Positions 42,899 through 52,187 of a stretch of DNA of 64,000 nucleotides are shown piece by piece (within the stretch, counting starts at the first letter, position 1; each line of letters starts with the position of its first letter). The notes under the pieces were generated by a model. That model made no database searches and was not told the DNA's origin. It saw only the letters and a list, made by a program, of their open reading frames with translations. Made by a program: the position numbers and the translations under genes. Source of the DNA: Arenibacter certesii DSM 19833 (GTDB lineage: Bacteria > Bacteroidota > Bacteroidia > Flavobacteriales > Flavobacteriaceae); contig NZ_AUCB01000003.1 in the NCBI RefSeq assembly GCF_000429545.1, positions 1-64,000 of the forward strand, written 5' to 3'.

Positions 42899-43717
42899 CT
42901 ACGGATTGATGTTATTTTTATCGCTATACCATCTTTTTAGCCACCTTGAAATCCCTTCCAAACCGGGATAAATAATTCTTTCAGTTATATTTGCTTGATC
43001 GAGTTTATCCCTTATTTCCCACTTTAATTCAGCAGGAATAATCACCTTTTTCAAGTATTGAGGGTGGTTTTTAAGCCACTCCAATGGACTAGAATCGGGA
43101 TCTAGCATAAACGAAAAAAGGGCAAATTGGTTTATAATTCGATCATCAAGAGAGGGGGGTTCAAAAAATATCATAGTATTAGTGTTCCTGCTTGAGAAGT
43201 CATACAGTTCCTCTAGGGAATTACCTATATTTTGTTTCAGTTCCATTGAGCTAAAATAGAACATATCTTTACCCAGAATAGGCGTTTTAAGCTCCTCAGG
43301 AAGATACTCTCTAAGCGCAACATAGTTTACCATCCAAATGGCACCGTCCATATTATAGGTACTCATGTCCTCCGTTAAAAAATGCAGCGCAACATTTGGA
43401 GAGTGAGTCCAGTCTATTAGTCTTGTAGGAAGTCCGTGGTGTTGCCCCAAGGAAATCCAGTTCCAAAGGTTGTTATAATCATCGATGAGCGTGTTTATTG
43501 GCGAGTACTTCTTAAAGTTTCTAATCATAGTTCCCTCTACTTTAGAAGGTATTCTTCCTAATCGCTGTAGACTTGTCTCTAATCCAAATTGGGCATTATA
43601 AACGCCCCTATACGCATATGAAGATCGATACCGATCTATTTTTTCATCTTTTTCCTTGAATAGGAATGCTTGTAGTTCTAACCAGTTATTAGGTTCAAAT
43701 AACTCAAAATCTGTCAT
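42899..43717 (-). CDS. FRG-domain protein
   Basis: The 272-residue product carries the FRG signature: YAYRGVYNAQFGLETSLQRL (F/Y-R-G), then LGQHHGLPTRLIDWTHSPNV (G-Q-H-x-G-L-P-T-R-x-L-D-W). The C-terminal half is helical. FRG domains occur alone and in phage-defence and stress genes, and their biochemical activity is not settled. No partner gene is adjacent. The 311-bp gap 42588-42898 downstream holds nothing supported. Confidence 0.85.
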   Translation of the reverse strand: MTDFELFEPNNWLELQAFLFKEKDEKIDRYRSSYAYRGVYNAQFGLETSLQRLGRIPSKVEGTMIRNFKKYSPINTLIDDYNNLWNWISLGQHHGLPTRLIDWTHSPNVALHFLTEDMSTYNMDGAIWMVNYVALREYLPEELKTPILGKDMFYFSSMELKQNIGNSLEELYDFSSRNTNTMIFFEPPSLDDRIINQFALFSFMLDPDSSPLEWLKNHPQYLKKVIIPAELKWEIRDKLDQANITERIIYPGLEGISRWLKRWYSDKNNINP

Positions 43718-44705
43718 TTATATAAAAAATTTAAGTGTGGCCAAAGCTGGTATTTTTTTTGCCAACTATTTTGGAAACCAATTAATTTGCAAGTGCACTG
43801 TATGGAGTCGGGACTTATTTCGTTTACCGGTAATTCCTGAATGTTTTCTCCTGTTGGTTCCCGTTACTAAGATACAACGGAAATAGGAAAGTTTACTAAT
43901 TCACCTGCGGGGTGAACAAATCTAGTAGCAAAATATGCATACAGGATTTCTATTACTTCGCATATCATGAAGTTTACCTAACCCCACATTTTTTAATTTT
44001 AGTGTATTATAAAAGTACTGGTAGCTCATAACTACTTCAAATATCGCACATTCTATATTAGGATAAGTTTCAAGGAGTTATACTTTAAACATGAAGACAT
44101 GAAGAATTTCTTCACCTAGAACATATTAAAGAGGACTTTTTTAAGTTGATCTATGTAGTGTAATTAGACTTGCTATTTTTCTATTCTCTTGCTTTTCCCA
44201 GATGGGTAACCGGCGTGTTACGAGTTGTGAAATAACTCCAATTCCAATTTTAAGGAATATTGTGTTGGGTTTTTTAATAGCCATTTCACTCAGTTTTACA
44301 TTTGGGATATGCTATCTATTCTTTTTAACACTAACCTCTTGAAATAATGGGAATTGACCATTCACCATACGGGAGACAGTTGTTGCTCTTATAAAACGAA
44401 TTATTTATTTGGTTGGAATCACGTTTTATTGGAGTAACTGAAATTATACAAATTAAAAAAGTAGGTAGAGATATCAAATAAAATGCGCTGTTCAGCAACT
44501 GTAAAAAAGGTTTGATATAATTATGGGTATAGGTTTAAAACAACTCAACTTAATCAACTAAAAAACTTCTTTCCATTTAGAGTCAAGACTTAATCTTTTT
44601 GGGGTAGTAATATATAACCTCAATGAAGATTTCCTTAAAAGAAGAGAATAAATTTGTTTTAAAATGGAATCATATATTTATCTGATTCATCTTAAATCTT
44701 AGATC
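43718..44705. other. Gene-poor 988-bp gap
   Basis: A reverse copy of the dispersed repeat core (GTTTACCTAACCCCACATT, 43972-43990) lies here. A 46-residue frame at 44202-44342 (GFLIAISLSFTFGICYLFFL) could encode one membrane helix, but nothing supports it beyond being open. No other feature is seen. Confidence 0.35.
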
Positions 44706-46493
44706 ATGAATATGTCTATTGAAAAATCACAGGGTATGGGAGCTGTACTCAAAGATGGGGTCACCACTTTTAGGGTTTGGGCACCTAATGCTGATAAGGT
44801 TTTCGTAATAGGGGACTTTAATGAATGGAAACGGGATGATCTTGAGATGGAAATGGAAGAAAATGGATATTGGGCAGCGGTTACCGACCAAGCTAAAATC
44901 CGAGACGAATATAAATATCTAATTTGTAATGGTGAACAGACATTAGAGCGAAACGATCCCTACGCTTTTGAGGTTACCAATAGCAACGGAAATTCTATAA
45001 TAAGAAACCTTGATTTTGACTGGGAGGGAGATCATTTTGAATTGCCGTCTTTTAATGAATTGGTCATATATGAATTACATGTAGGCACTTTTAATAGAAC
45101 AGATAAGGATGCTGTAGGCACTTTTTCAGATGTCATTGATAAGTTGCCATATCTTAAGGAACTTGGGATTAATTGTATTGAATTGTTGCCAGTCGCCGAA
45201 TTTGCTGGGGGGATTTCTTGGGGATATAATCCGGCACATCCCTTCGCAATAGAACAAGATTATGGGGGCCCAGAAGGGTTGGCCGAGCTGGTAAAACAGG
45301 CGCATTTATCGGGTATTGGTATTATCATGGATGTAGTCTATAATCATCTAGGCCCCTCCGATGTAGATTTATGGCAGTTTGACGGTTGGAGCGAGAACGA
45401 TAAGGGCGGTATTTACTTCTATAACGACTATAGGAGTACCACTCCGTGGGGGGATACACGTCCGGATTATGGGAGACCAGAAGTGCGACAATACCTGCGA
45501 GATAATGCGTTAATGTGGATAGAAAAATACCGTTGTGATGGACTTCGGCTGGATGCTACTTCCTACATAAGGTTTGAAGGGGGCGGTCTGGGTGATGATG
45601 TTGCCATAGATGAGGGCAATTTAATGATGCGCGAAATAAACGCGGAGTTGCAAGAAAAATTTCCTAAAGTGATAATTATAGCTGAAGACCTAAAAGGGCA
45701 TGATTTAGTAACAGACCCTATTGAAGACGGCGGCATTGGTTATGGTACCCAATGGGATATGAATTTTGTACATCCTGTTAGAGAGGTGCTCATAGATACT
45801 CACGACGATTCTAGGGATTTACAAAAAATTGTAGACGCTTTGCAATATCAGTATAGTGGGGATGCCTTTAAGCGTGTTATTTATACGGAATCTCATGATG
45901 AGGTAGCAAATGGAAAGGCTCGGGTGCCTGAAGAAGTACAACCAGGAGATGCCGAAAGTGGTTTTGCCAAAAAACGTGCACTATTAGGAATTGTCCTTAC
46001 TCTGACGGCACCAGGCATACCAATGATTTTTCAAGGACAAGAATTTATTGAGGATGAATACTTTCAGGATACTAAGGAGCTAGATTGGAATAAACAAGAA
46101 AGGCATGGCGGTATCACAAGACTCGTTGGTGACCTTATAAAGTTGCGTACCGGAGCAATTGAAGGGGGGGCAGGATTACGCACCCAAGATATCTCCATTG
46201 TACACTTTAATCAGGAAACAAAGATTTTGGCTTATATACGCGGAACAAACCAAGAGGATCGTGTGTTGACAGTGCTGAATTTTGGAAATCAAGAGCGAGG
46301 GGATTATGGTATTGGGTTGGACGATGATACGCAGTGGAATTTGAGAATCAATAGCGTGGCGAAAGAATACGATGACGATTTATCCGATAAGCAGGTGTAT
46401 GATCCCGAATTGATGGAGTTTTCTACAGATCAAAAACCATTTACCGGAAAAATAAATATTCCCGGATATGCCGCATTGATCTTTACGCCTTAG
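44706..46493 (+). CDS. GH13 glucan-branching-enzyme-like protein
   Basis: The protein has 595 residues. An N-terminal CBM48 (about 8-95, TTFRVWAPNADKVFVIGDFN EW) precedes a GH13 barrel with MDVVYNHLGPSD (region I), DGLRLDATSYI (nucleophile Asp), IIIAEDLKGHD (acid/base Glu) and TESHDEVANG (region IV Asp). A C-terminal beta domain follows. The overall build fits 1,4-alpha-glucan branching enzyme or the related malto-oligosyltrehalose trehalohydrolase; TTPWGDTRPDYGRPEVRQYL is shared by both. Glycogen or trehalose metabolism is therefore the likely role. No other glg or tre gene lies nearby. Confidence 0.83.
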   Translation: MNMSIEKSQGMGAVLKDGVTTFRVWAPNADKVFVIGDFNEWKRDDLEMEMEENGYWAAVTDQAKIRDEYKYLICNGEQTLERNDPYAFEVTNSNGNSIIRNLDFDWEGDHFELPSFNELVIYELHVGTFNRTDKDAVGTFSDVIDKLPYLKELGINCIELLPVAEFAGGISWGYNPAHPFAIEQDYGGPEGLAELVKQAHLSGIGIIMDVVYNHLGPSDVDLWQFDGWSENDKGGIYFYNDYRSTTPWGDTRPDYGRPEVRQYLRDNALMWIEKYRCDGLRLDATSYIRFEGGGLGDDVAIDEGNLMMREINAELQEKFPKVIIIAEDLKGHDLVTDPIEDGGIGYGTQWDMNFVHPVREVLIDTHDDSRDLQKIVDALQYQYSGDAFKRVIYTESHDEVANGKARVPEEVQPGDAESGFAKKRALLGIVLTLTAPGIPMIFQGQEFIEDEYFQDTKELDWNKQERHGGITRLVGDLIKLRTGAIEGGAGLRTQDISIVHFNQETKILAYIRGTNQEDRVLTVLNFGNQERGDYGIGLDDDTQWNLRINSVAKEYDDDLSDKQVYDPELMEFSTDQKPFTGKINIPGYAALIFTP

Positions 46494-46595
46494 GCAAGAC
46501 TCATAAATTAGAATAAGATGAATTTGAAGCAAGCTAATTGAATGATTGCAGCCGATTTAAATTTCACAAATTAATGAATGCTAAAATGGAGAAAT

Positions 46596-47057
46596 ATGGA
46601 AACAGAAAAAGATAAAATTTTCAGCGAAATAAGGGAAATACTTCAAAAGAACAGGGATGCCCAAAAAGGCTTTGCAAAGGCAGCCGAAAACGCTAAGGAC
46701 CAAACGGTAAAGGAATATTTCTTGAAAAAGTCCGCCGATAGGAAAGACTTTAATGAAAGACTATTCGCCGAAATCCAAACTGGATTTCCAAATATGGATA
46801 TTGAAGGCTCGTTTATGGGGAACCTACATAGGGCATGGATGGACGTTAAGACACTATTCGCTGGAGAAGACGATAGATCCATGTTAAATGAAGCTATTCG
46901 TGGCGATAAGGCAGCAATAGAGGAATATGATGATGTGCTAGACTATAAAACCTTACCTGTAGGTCTTAGCCATCTATTAAATGAACAAAGAGAGATTATT
47001 AAAACAGATGTACGGAACAAAGGATCCTTGGAGGATCTTAAAGATTCTGTAGAGTAA
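46596..47057 (+). CDS. DUF2383 / PA2169-family four-helix-bundle protein
   Basis: 153 residues from the ATG at 46596 (METEKDKIFSEIREILQKNR); a start at 46578 adds only six residues. Helical segments FAKAAENAKDQTVKEYFLKK, RKDFNERLFAEIQTGFPNMD and LNEAIRGDKAAIEEYDDVLD match the family's four helices. It is a paralogue of the gene at 19385. It follows the GH13 gene by about 100 bp on the same strand and may be co-expressed. Function is unknown; homologues are stress-associated. Confidence 0.78.
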   Translation: METEKDKIFSEIREILQKNRDAQKGFAKAAENAKDQTVKEYFLKKSADRKDFNERLFAEIQTGFPNMDIEGSFMGNLHRAWMDVKTLFAGEDDRSMLNEAIRGDKAAIEEYDDVLDYKTLPVGLSHLLNEQREIIKTDVRNKGSLEDLKDSVE

Positions 47058-47132
47058 TTAATATCACCGACTAATATCTTATTAGGTAGTACGCCTATTA
47101 TTGACTTTGCATACATAATTAAAAACTATTGT

Positions 47133-47169
47133 GCCTTGTAAATTATTATATTTACAAGGCATTTTTATT
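47133..47169 (+). terminator. Rho-independent terminator
   Basis: GCCTTGTAAAT (47133-47143) pairs with ATTTACAAGGC (47150-47160), then ATTTTTATTTT. It closes the GH13/DUF2383 transcription unit. The rest of the gap to 47374 shows no gene. Confidence 0.78.
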
Positions 47170-47374
47170 TTCACAGTAGAAATAAGGACAGCTAATTGGC
47201 TAGCGTATCTACTAGCTCAGCTTCTCTAAATACGCCCTTCCTAGTTTTGACTTTCCCGATCATGCTATTCTTCATGTATATCCCTATGATTTTGGTCATT
47301 AGGGCGCTTCCATCTTTGCTGTATCTTTGAGAGAACAGATAGGAACAGATCTAGAAATGAATTCCATGTAATAC

Positions 47375-48139
47375 ATGATTAATCGCATAAAACAATTCTT
47401 CATAGAGACTGGCGATCTCTCCTATTTTGCAGCACGATTTTTTAAGGAGGCCCTAAAACCCCCTTTTGAATTTAAGGAGCTGTTACGCCAATGTTATCAG
47501 ATGGGGAATAGATCCTTGTTCTTGGTGGGCATTACTGGTTTTATAATCGGTTTGGTGCTCACCTTGCAGTCCAGACCTACATTAATTCAGTTTGGGGCAG
47601 TTTCTTGGATGCCAAACATGGTGGGGATTTCTATAGTACGAGAGGTAGGGCCTGTTATTACTGCCTTGATCTGTGCAGGAAGAATTGCTTCGGGGATTGG
47701 GGCAGAGTTGGGATCTATGCGGGTAACAGAACAAATAGATGCAATGGAAGTCTCAGGCACTAATCCCTTTAAATATTTAGTGGTCACACGAATATTGGCC
47801 ACCACTCTTATGTTACCGCTCCTAGTTGTTTTCGGAGATTTGTTAGCGTTATTTGGCTCTGCCTTACTTGAAAATATAAAAGGGGGAGTTTCTTTTCAGC
47901 TTTATTTTAATACTGTTTTTAATGCATTAAGCTTTTCAGACCTAGTACCCGCTACCATTAAATCCTTCTTTTTTGGTTTTATAATTGGATTAGTAGGCAG
48001 TTACAAAGGATATTATTGTAAAAAAGGAACGGCCGGCGTTGGTGTGGCAGCCAATACAGCAGTGGTTATGGCATCTTTACTGTTATTCCTTGTGGACTTT
48101 ATCGCTGTAATTATCACAGACATTTTTTATGAATTATGA
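47375..48139 (+). CDS. MlaE-type lipid ABC transporter permease
   Basis: The 254-residue membrane protein has the MlaE permease pattern: GFIIGLVLTLQSRPTLIQFG, then VGISIVREVGPVITALICAG and RIASGIGAELGSMRVTEQIDAME, and a final TM cluster (VVMASLLLFLVDFIAVII). It forms the membrane channel of a phospholipid transporter that maintains outer-membrane asymmetry. The ATPase gene overlaps its end by 11 bp and the MCE-domain gene follows, making a classical Mla-type operon. Confidence 0.92.
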   Translation: MINRIKQFFIETGDLSYFAARFFKEALKPPFEFKELLRQCYQMGNRSLFLVGITGFIIGLVLTLQSRPTLIQFGAVSWMPNMVGISIVREVGPVITALICAGRIASGIGAELGSMRVTEQIDAMEVSGTNPFKYLVVTRILATTLMLPLLVVFGDLLALFGSALLENIKGGVSFQLYFNTVFNALSFSDLVPATIKSFFFGFIIGLVGSYKGYYCKKGTAGVGVAANTAVVMASLLLFLVDFIAVIITDIFYEL

Positions 48140-48929
48140 TTTAGATATGAAAATCCGGGACAAGATGAAACTTTCAGAAGAGAAATCGGACTATGGAAAG
48201 TCGGTTATAGAAATTAAAGACCTACGAAAAAGTTTTGGGGATAACCATGTGTTAAATGGATTTAACTTGACTTTAAAAGAAGGTGGTAATTTGGTAATCA
48301 TGGGTAAATCTGGTTCCGGTAAATCCGTAATGATTAAATGTATTGTTGGTCTAGTAGCGCCCGATAGTGGTTCGGTTAAGATATTAGGAAAGGAAATAAA
48401 TAACTTGAACCGTAAGGCAATGGATGAATTACGGTTAGATATCGGATTCCTTTTTCAGGGTAGCGCGCTATACGACTCTATGACGGTTCGGGAAAATCTA
48501 GAATTTCCAATGCGTAGACATAAAAAGAAGTTGGGGGTGGGCAAGGATACCAAACCTTTGGTATTAGAGGCCTTAGAAAACGTAGGTTTGGCTCATACTA
48601 TAGATTTAATGCCGTCCGAACTCTCTGGTGGTATGAAAAGAAGGGTGGCGCTGGCACGTACCTTGATCCTAAAACCTAAGGTAATTCTCTATGATGAGCC
48701 TACTAGTGGTTTAGACCCTATAACTTCCAAAGAGATCATAGAATTAATGCATAATGTACAGAAGAGATACGGCACTTCTTCCCTAATTATCACTCATGAT
48801 GTGGATTGTGCCAGAGTGATATCGGATCGTATGATTCTTCTTGTTGATGGAATAAATTATGCAGAAGGGACCTATGCCGAACTATCTAAATCTACGGATC
48901 CAAAAGTGGAAGCATTTTTTAAAAATTAA
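48129..48929 (+). CDS. MlaF-type ABC transporter ATPase
   Basis: The 266-residue ABC ATPase has Walker A GKSGSGKSVM (about 58-67), signature LSGGMKRRVALARTLI (about 162-177), Walker B VILYDEPTSGLDP and the switch His in IITHDVD. The reading frame opens inside the permease stop region; a later in-frame ATG would shorten the N-terminus by up to about 13 residues. It powers the MlaE/MlaD complex. Confidence 0.93.
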   Translation: MNYDLDMKIRDKMKLSEEKSDYGKSVIEIKDLRKSFGDNHVLNGFNLTLKEGGNLVIMGKSGSGKSVMIKCIVGLVAPDSGSVKILGKEINNLNRKAMDELRLDIGFLFQGSALYDSMTVRENLEFPMRRHKKKLGVGKDTKPLVLEALENVGLAHTIDLMPSELSGGMKRRVALARTLILKPKVILYDEPTSGLDPITSKEIIELMHNVQKRYGTSSLIITHDVDCARVISDRMILLVDGINYAEGTYAELSKSTDPKVEAFFKN

Positions 48930-48933
48930 GATT

Positions 48934-49923
48934 ATGGCAAAAACAAAATTAGAGAATTTAAAGCTTGGAATATTTGTGGTCTTTGGTACCGTATTGTTAG
49001 TTGTTGCCGCATACTTAATTGGGAACAAGCAGAATATGTTTGGAAAAACTATTCCTATAAGCGCCATTTTTAAAAATGCCAACGGAGTTCAATCTGGGAA
49101 CAATGTACGTTTTTCGGGTATTAACGTGGGTACCGTTAAAAAAATCGAAATGATTAACGATACGGTTATTCGTATTCACATGATTATTGAAGAAAAAATG
49201 CAGAATCATATTAGAAAAGATGCTGTAGCAACCATTGGTTCGGATGGACTGGTGGGTAGTATGCTCATCAACATTGTACCTGGAGAAGGATCGGCGTCCC
49301 ATATTGGTCCGGGGGATGAATTACAGTCTTTAAGTAAGGTTGCTACCCAAGATATGCTTAACACGCTTAGTCTCACCAATGAAAATGCTGCTTTGCTTAC
49401 AGAAGACTTACTAAAAGTTTCCCGATCGTTGACACAAGGCAAAGGTACTTTTGGAAGATTGCTTAATGACAGTCTAATGGCAGAGGACCTACACCAAACC
49501 ATTACCAATTTAAAAAATACGAGTTGGCAGGCTAATAGGGTGATGATGGAAATGAATCAGCTTATTAAGCAAGTAGACTTGGAGAATAGTACTGCTGGGA
49601 TACTTTTAAAAGATTCTATCTCCGGCGAAAAAATGCGAAATATAATAGCCCACCTAGAAAATTCGAGCCAGGAGATTCAAAAAATGTCTATAAACCTTAA
49701 TTCGGTAATCTGGGAGATTAAACAGGGGAAAGGGGCCATTAATTATTTGGCTTCAGATACAACCTTGGTCCATCAATTGGAAACCACCATAGAAAACATT
49801 TCCCAAGGGGTTCAAAATTTTAACGGGGTAACCGAGGCGCTGAAGCACAATTTCTTAACTAGAAGGTATTTTAGAAAATTGGAAAGAGAACAGCGAAAAG
49901 AGGCCAAAAAGGTAGAGAATTAA
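48934..49923 (+). CDS. MlaD-family MCE-domain protein
   Basis: The start at 48934 (MAKTKLENLKLGIFVVFGTV) is chosen because a TM helix begins at once; a longer frame from 48859 lies inside the ATPase gene. The product has 329 residues: TM helix (about 10-28), MCE domain (about 32-115, GKTIPISAIFKNANGVQSGN and VRFSGINVGTVKKIEMINDT), then a long helical tail to a basic C-terminus. MCE rings hand lipids between membranes. It lies 4 bp after the ATPase gene. Confidence 0.92.
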   Translation: MAKTKLENLKLGIFVVFGTVLLVVAAYLIGNKQNMFGKTIPISAIFKNANGVQSGNNVRFSGINVGTVKKIEMINDTVIRIHMIIEEKMQNHIRKDAVATIGSDGLVGSMLINIVPGEGSASHIGPGDELQSLSKVATQDMLNTLSLTNENAALLTEDLLKVSRSLTQGKGTFGRLLNDSLMAEDLHQTITNLKNTSWQANRVMMEMNQLIKQVDLENSTAGILLKDSISGEKMRNIIAHLENSSQEIQKMSINLNSVIWEIKQGKGAINYLASDTTLVHQLETTIENISQGVQNFNGVTEALKHNFLTRRYFRKLEREQRKEAKKVEN

Positions 49924-50031
49924 AAAGTGGTCAAATCCTAATTTGGTCAATTTCAACATATACATTAAAGTGCCAATTCTAATTAAACCTAGTTTTCATT
50001 TTTAGGCTAAAATCGGTAATTGGCCCTTTTC

Positions 50032-51192
50032 TTATGCTTGTTTTTTCAATTTCAATTTAATTTTGATCTGTAGCGCAATTAGGATCGCTATAAAACAGAC
50101 TAAGGCGATCATAAAAAGCCATTTTATTTCTGGCATAATCGCATCTATACCGCCGCCGTAAACAGCTACTTTTCTAAATCCGCTTAAGAATTGGGTTAAA
50201 GGAATGTATTGCGCTATATGGGCAATTGCATCTGGCATCGCCATGGTAGGCCATGTAAACCCACTCAATACAAAAGCTGGAGTAGAAATTACCATCAATA
50301 GCTCCGTGGCTTTTAATTGGTTGGGGATCATCACTGAAAATAACATCCCAATCATCATGGAAGCTATACTTAATAGCGCTACCAATATAAACATAGCAGG
50401 ATTGTATATATCCGCATCTATATTAAAGAATGGTATAAACCGACTAACAATAAGCCACATCACGGGTATAAATAATAGAAATGGGGTCGATTTTACTGCT
50501 ACGTGGTAAATAGACCATCGGTTTACATCTATAAGCTTAGAGAAATATCCATCTTCAAAATCTCTGGCAAAGACTAGGGCCATAGCTAAAAAAATAACCT
50601 GCTGCATGATACCGCCCAATAGCCCTGGGAGCATAAAACTTACATAGTTCCCTGTAGAGTTATACAGCTTATTAAAATTGATCTTAAATGGCTCGTAGGA
50701 TTTGGCTGCAACTTCTGGTGCAAGTCCTTGTCGTTGTAGGCCAGATATTTCAATACCCGCATTTAAGGTCAATAGTACGGATTGTATATTTACACTGGCC
50801 GTATTGGCGTTCAATATATTCCCCATATTTAGGTCTACCCTAATTTCTGGATATCGTTTTTGAAGTAGATCCGCTTCAAAATTAGAAGGGATAGTAATTA
50901 CAGCTGCATAACCCATATAAGGCATTTCCTGGGCGATATTTCCAGCAAGAGGTCTAATATCACTGACCAATAACACCTCATTATCATTAAAGGCATCTAT
51001 TACCATGTCCGAAGCAGGACTATTGTCCTGATCGATGATTACAATAGGGAGGTCCAACACTTTTGCCTGCTGATATACAAACCCAAACATAAGTCCGTAT
51101 AAGATAGGCGCACCAAAGAATATGGCCATAACCACATCATTGGAAAATATGCGGCGGAACTCCTCTTTTACCAAATGGATAAATTGCTTCAT
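50032..51192 (-). CDS. ABC-2-type export permease
   Basis: The 386-residue protein has one N-terminal TM helix, a large periplasmic domain (about 45-175, DQDNSPASDMVIDAFNDNEV) and five C-terminal TM helices (MLPGLLGGIMQQVIFLAMAL; MLFSVMIPNQLKATELLMVI; IALVCFIAILIALQI). It resembles YhhJ/YadH-type permeases. The gene is last of a TolC-HlyD-permease operon. No ATP-binding gene is present locally, so its ATPase must lie elsewhere or the system differs. It likely exports a drug or lipid. Confidence 0.87.
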   Translation of the reverse strand: MKQFIHLVKEEFRRIFSNDVVMAIFFGAPILYGLMFGFVYQQAKVLDLPIVIIDQDNSPASDMVIDAFNDNEVLLVSDIRPLAGNIAQEMPYMGYAAVITIPSNFEADLLQKRYPEIRVDLNMGNILNANTASVNIQSVLLTLNAGIEISGLQRQGLAPEVAAKSYEPFKINFNKLYNSTGNYVSFMLPGLLGGIMQQVIFLAMALVFARDFEDGYFSKLIDVNRWSIYHVAVKSTPFLLFIPVMWLIVSRFIPFFNIDADIYNPAMFILVALLSIASMMIGMLFSVMIPNQLKATELLMVISTPAFVLSGFTWPTMAMPDAIAHIAQYIPLTQFLSGFRKVAVYGGGIDAIMPEIKWLFMIALVCFIAILIALQIKIKLKLKKQA

Positions 51193-51201
51193 GTGTAGGG
51201 T

Positions 51202-52155
51202 TTATTTAAGAAGTACAGTTGCATTAATAAAGAACTGCTGTTCCTGTGATGTATTTTCGGGAACCAATTTTAGTTCGTAAATAGCCTCATCCAATTTATA
51301 TAAGGGAGAGGTGCTGGTAATATCTGCATACCTAGGCAACTGCTTAATGGCCGTAATTTTAGAAGGACTCTCTTCATTGGTGTATGGATTCACTACGGTA
51401 AGGGTTTGCCCAATCTTATAATTATATATCTTGGATTCGCTAACGGTAAACCTATAGTAAACTGTATTGGTCTGGTAGCCATTAAAAAGGGTATACCCTG
51501 GGCTCGCCAGTTCACCTGGATTTAAAGTAATGGTCTCTATAGACATGTCTGTAGGCGCAATGATGTATTTTTCATCGGCAGCTATCAGTACTTCTTTTTT
51601 AGCACCTTCAGCTCTATCTAATTGCCCCTTGGCTTGTGCCAAAAGTTCTTGGCGCGTCCCTACAGTAACTTCTTGTTGCTTGGCTTCCATAGCTTTTAAC
51701 TGTGCCCTAGCCATATCTACCTTCATTTGTGTTTCTTCAAACGCTTGGGCGGTGACCAAAGAATCTTTGTACATAGCAGTCATCCTATTTAAGGATTCCT
51801 CAGCAAATTTCAATTGCGCTTTACTGGCTTCTACCTGACTCTTTATCTGCTCCAATTGTTCTGTAGTAGCACCGTTATTGGCCATGTTCAATTGTCCTTG
51901 AGCGGCGAGGACGGCTCCATCTGCCTGAAACAGTTTTGCGCCTATTTCGGGTACGTCTATGAGTGCTAAGGTATCTCCTTGCTTTACTTTTTGTCCTTCG
52001 GTAACATATACTTCAGCTATTCGTCCCGCCAACTTACTACTTATGGAAAGGGTCTCAAACTTTACTTTTCCCCTTAGATCGGTAATTTCTTTGTTACTGT
52101 TGCAACCCATTAAAAATAAAGAGGCAAAACATCCTATGAATATTGATTTATGCAT
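51202..52155 (-). CDS. HlyD-family periplasmic adaptor
   Basis: 317-residue lipoprotein with signal MHKSIFIGCFASLFLMGC. The barrel-sandwich half ISSKLAGRIAEVYVTEGQKV leads to a helical hairpin (about 80-175) and a second half (LNPGELASPGYTLF). It links the ABC-2 permease (9 bp downstream) to the TolC-like channel (32 bp upstream). Confidence 0.9.
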   Translation of the reverse strand: MHKSIFIGCFASLFLMGCNSNKEITDLRGKVKFETLSISSKLAGRIAEVYVTEGQKVKQGDTLALIDVPEIGAKLFQADGAVLAAQGQLNMANNGATTEQLEQIKSQVEASKAQLKFAEESLNRMTAMYKDSLVTAQAFEETQMKVDMARAQLKAMEAKQQEVTVGTRQELLAQAKGQLDRAEGAKKEVLIAADEKYIIAPTDMSIETITLNPGELASPGYTLFNGYQTNTVYYRFTVSESKIYNYKIGQTLTVVNPYTNEESPSKITAIKQLPRYADITSTSPLYKLDEAIYELKLVPENTSQEQQFFINATVLLK

Positions 52156-52187
52156 GATTTTTTTATTTGATATTGTTATCAGTAATA

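Noticed and set aside
44202-44342. 46-residue membrane peptide
   Set aside because: It is open and hydrophobic, but nothing else supports it: no conserved pattern and no neighbour relation.
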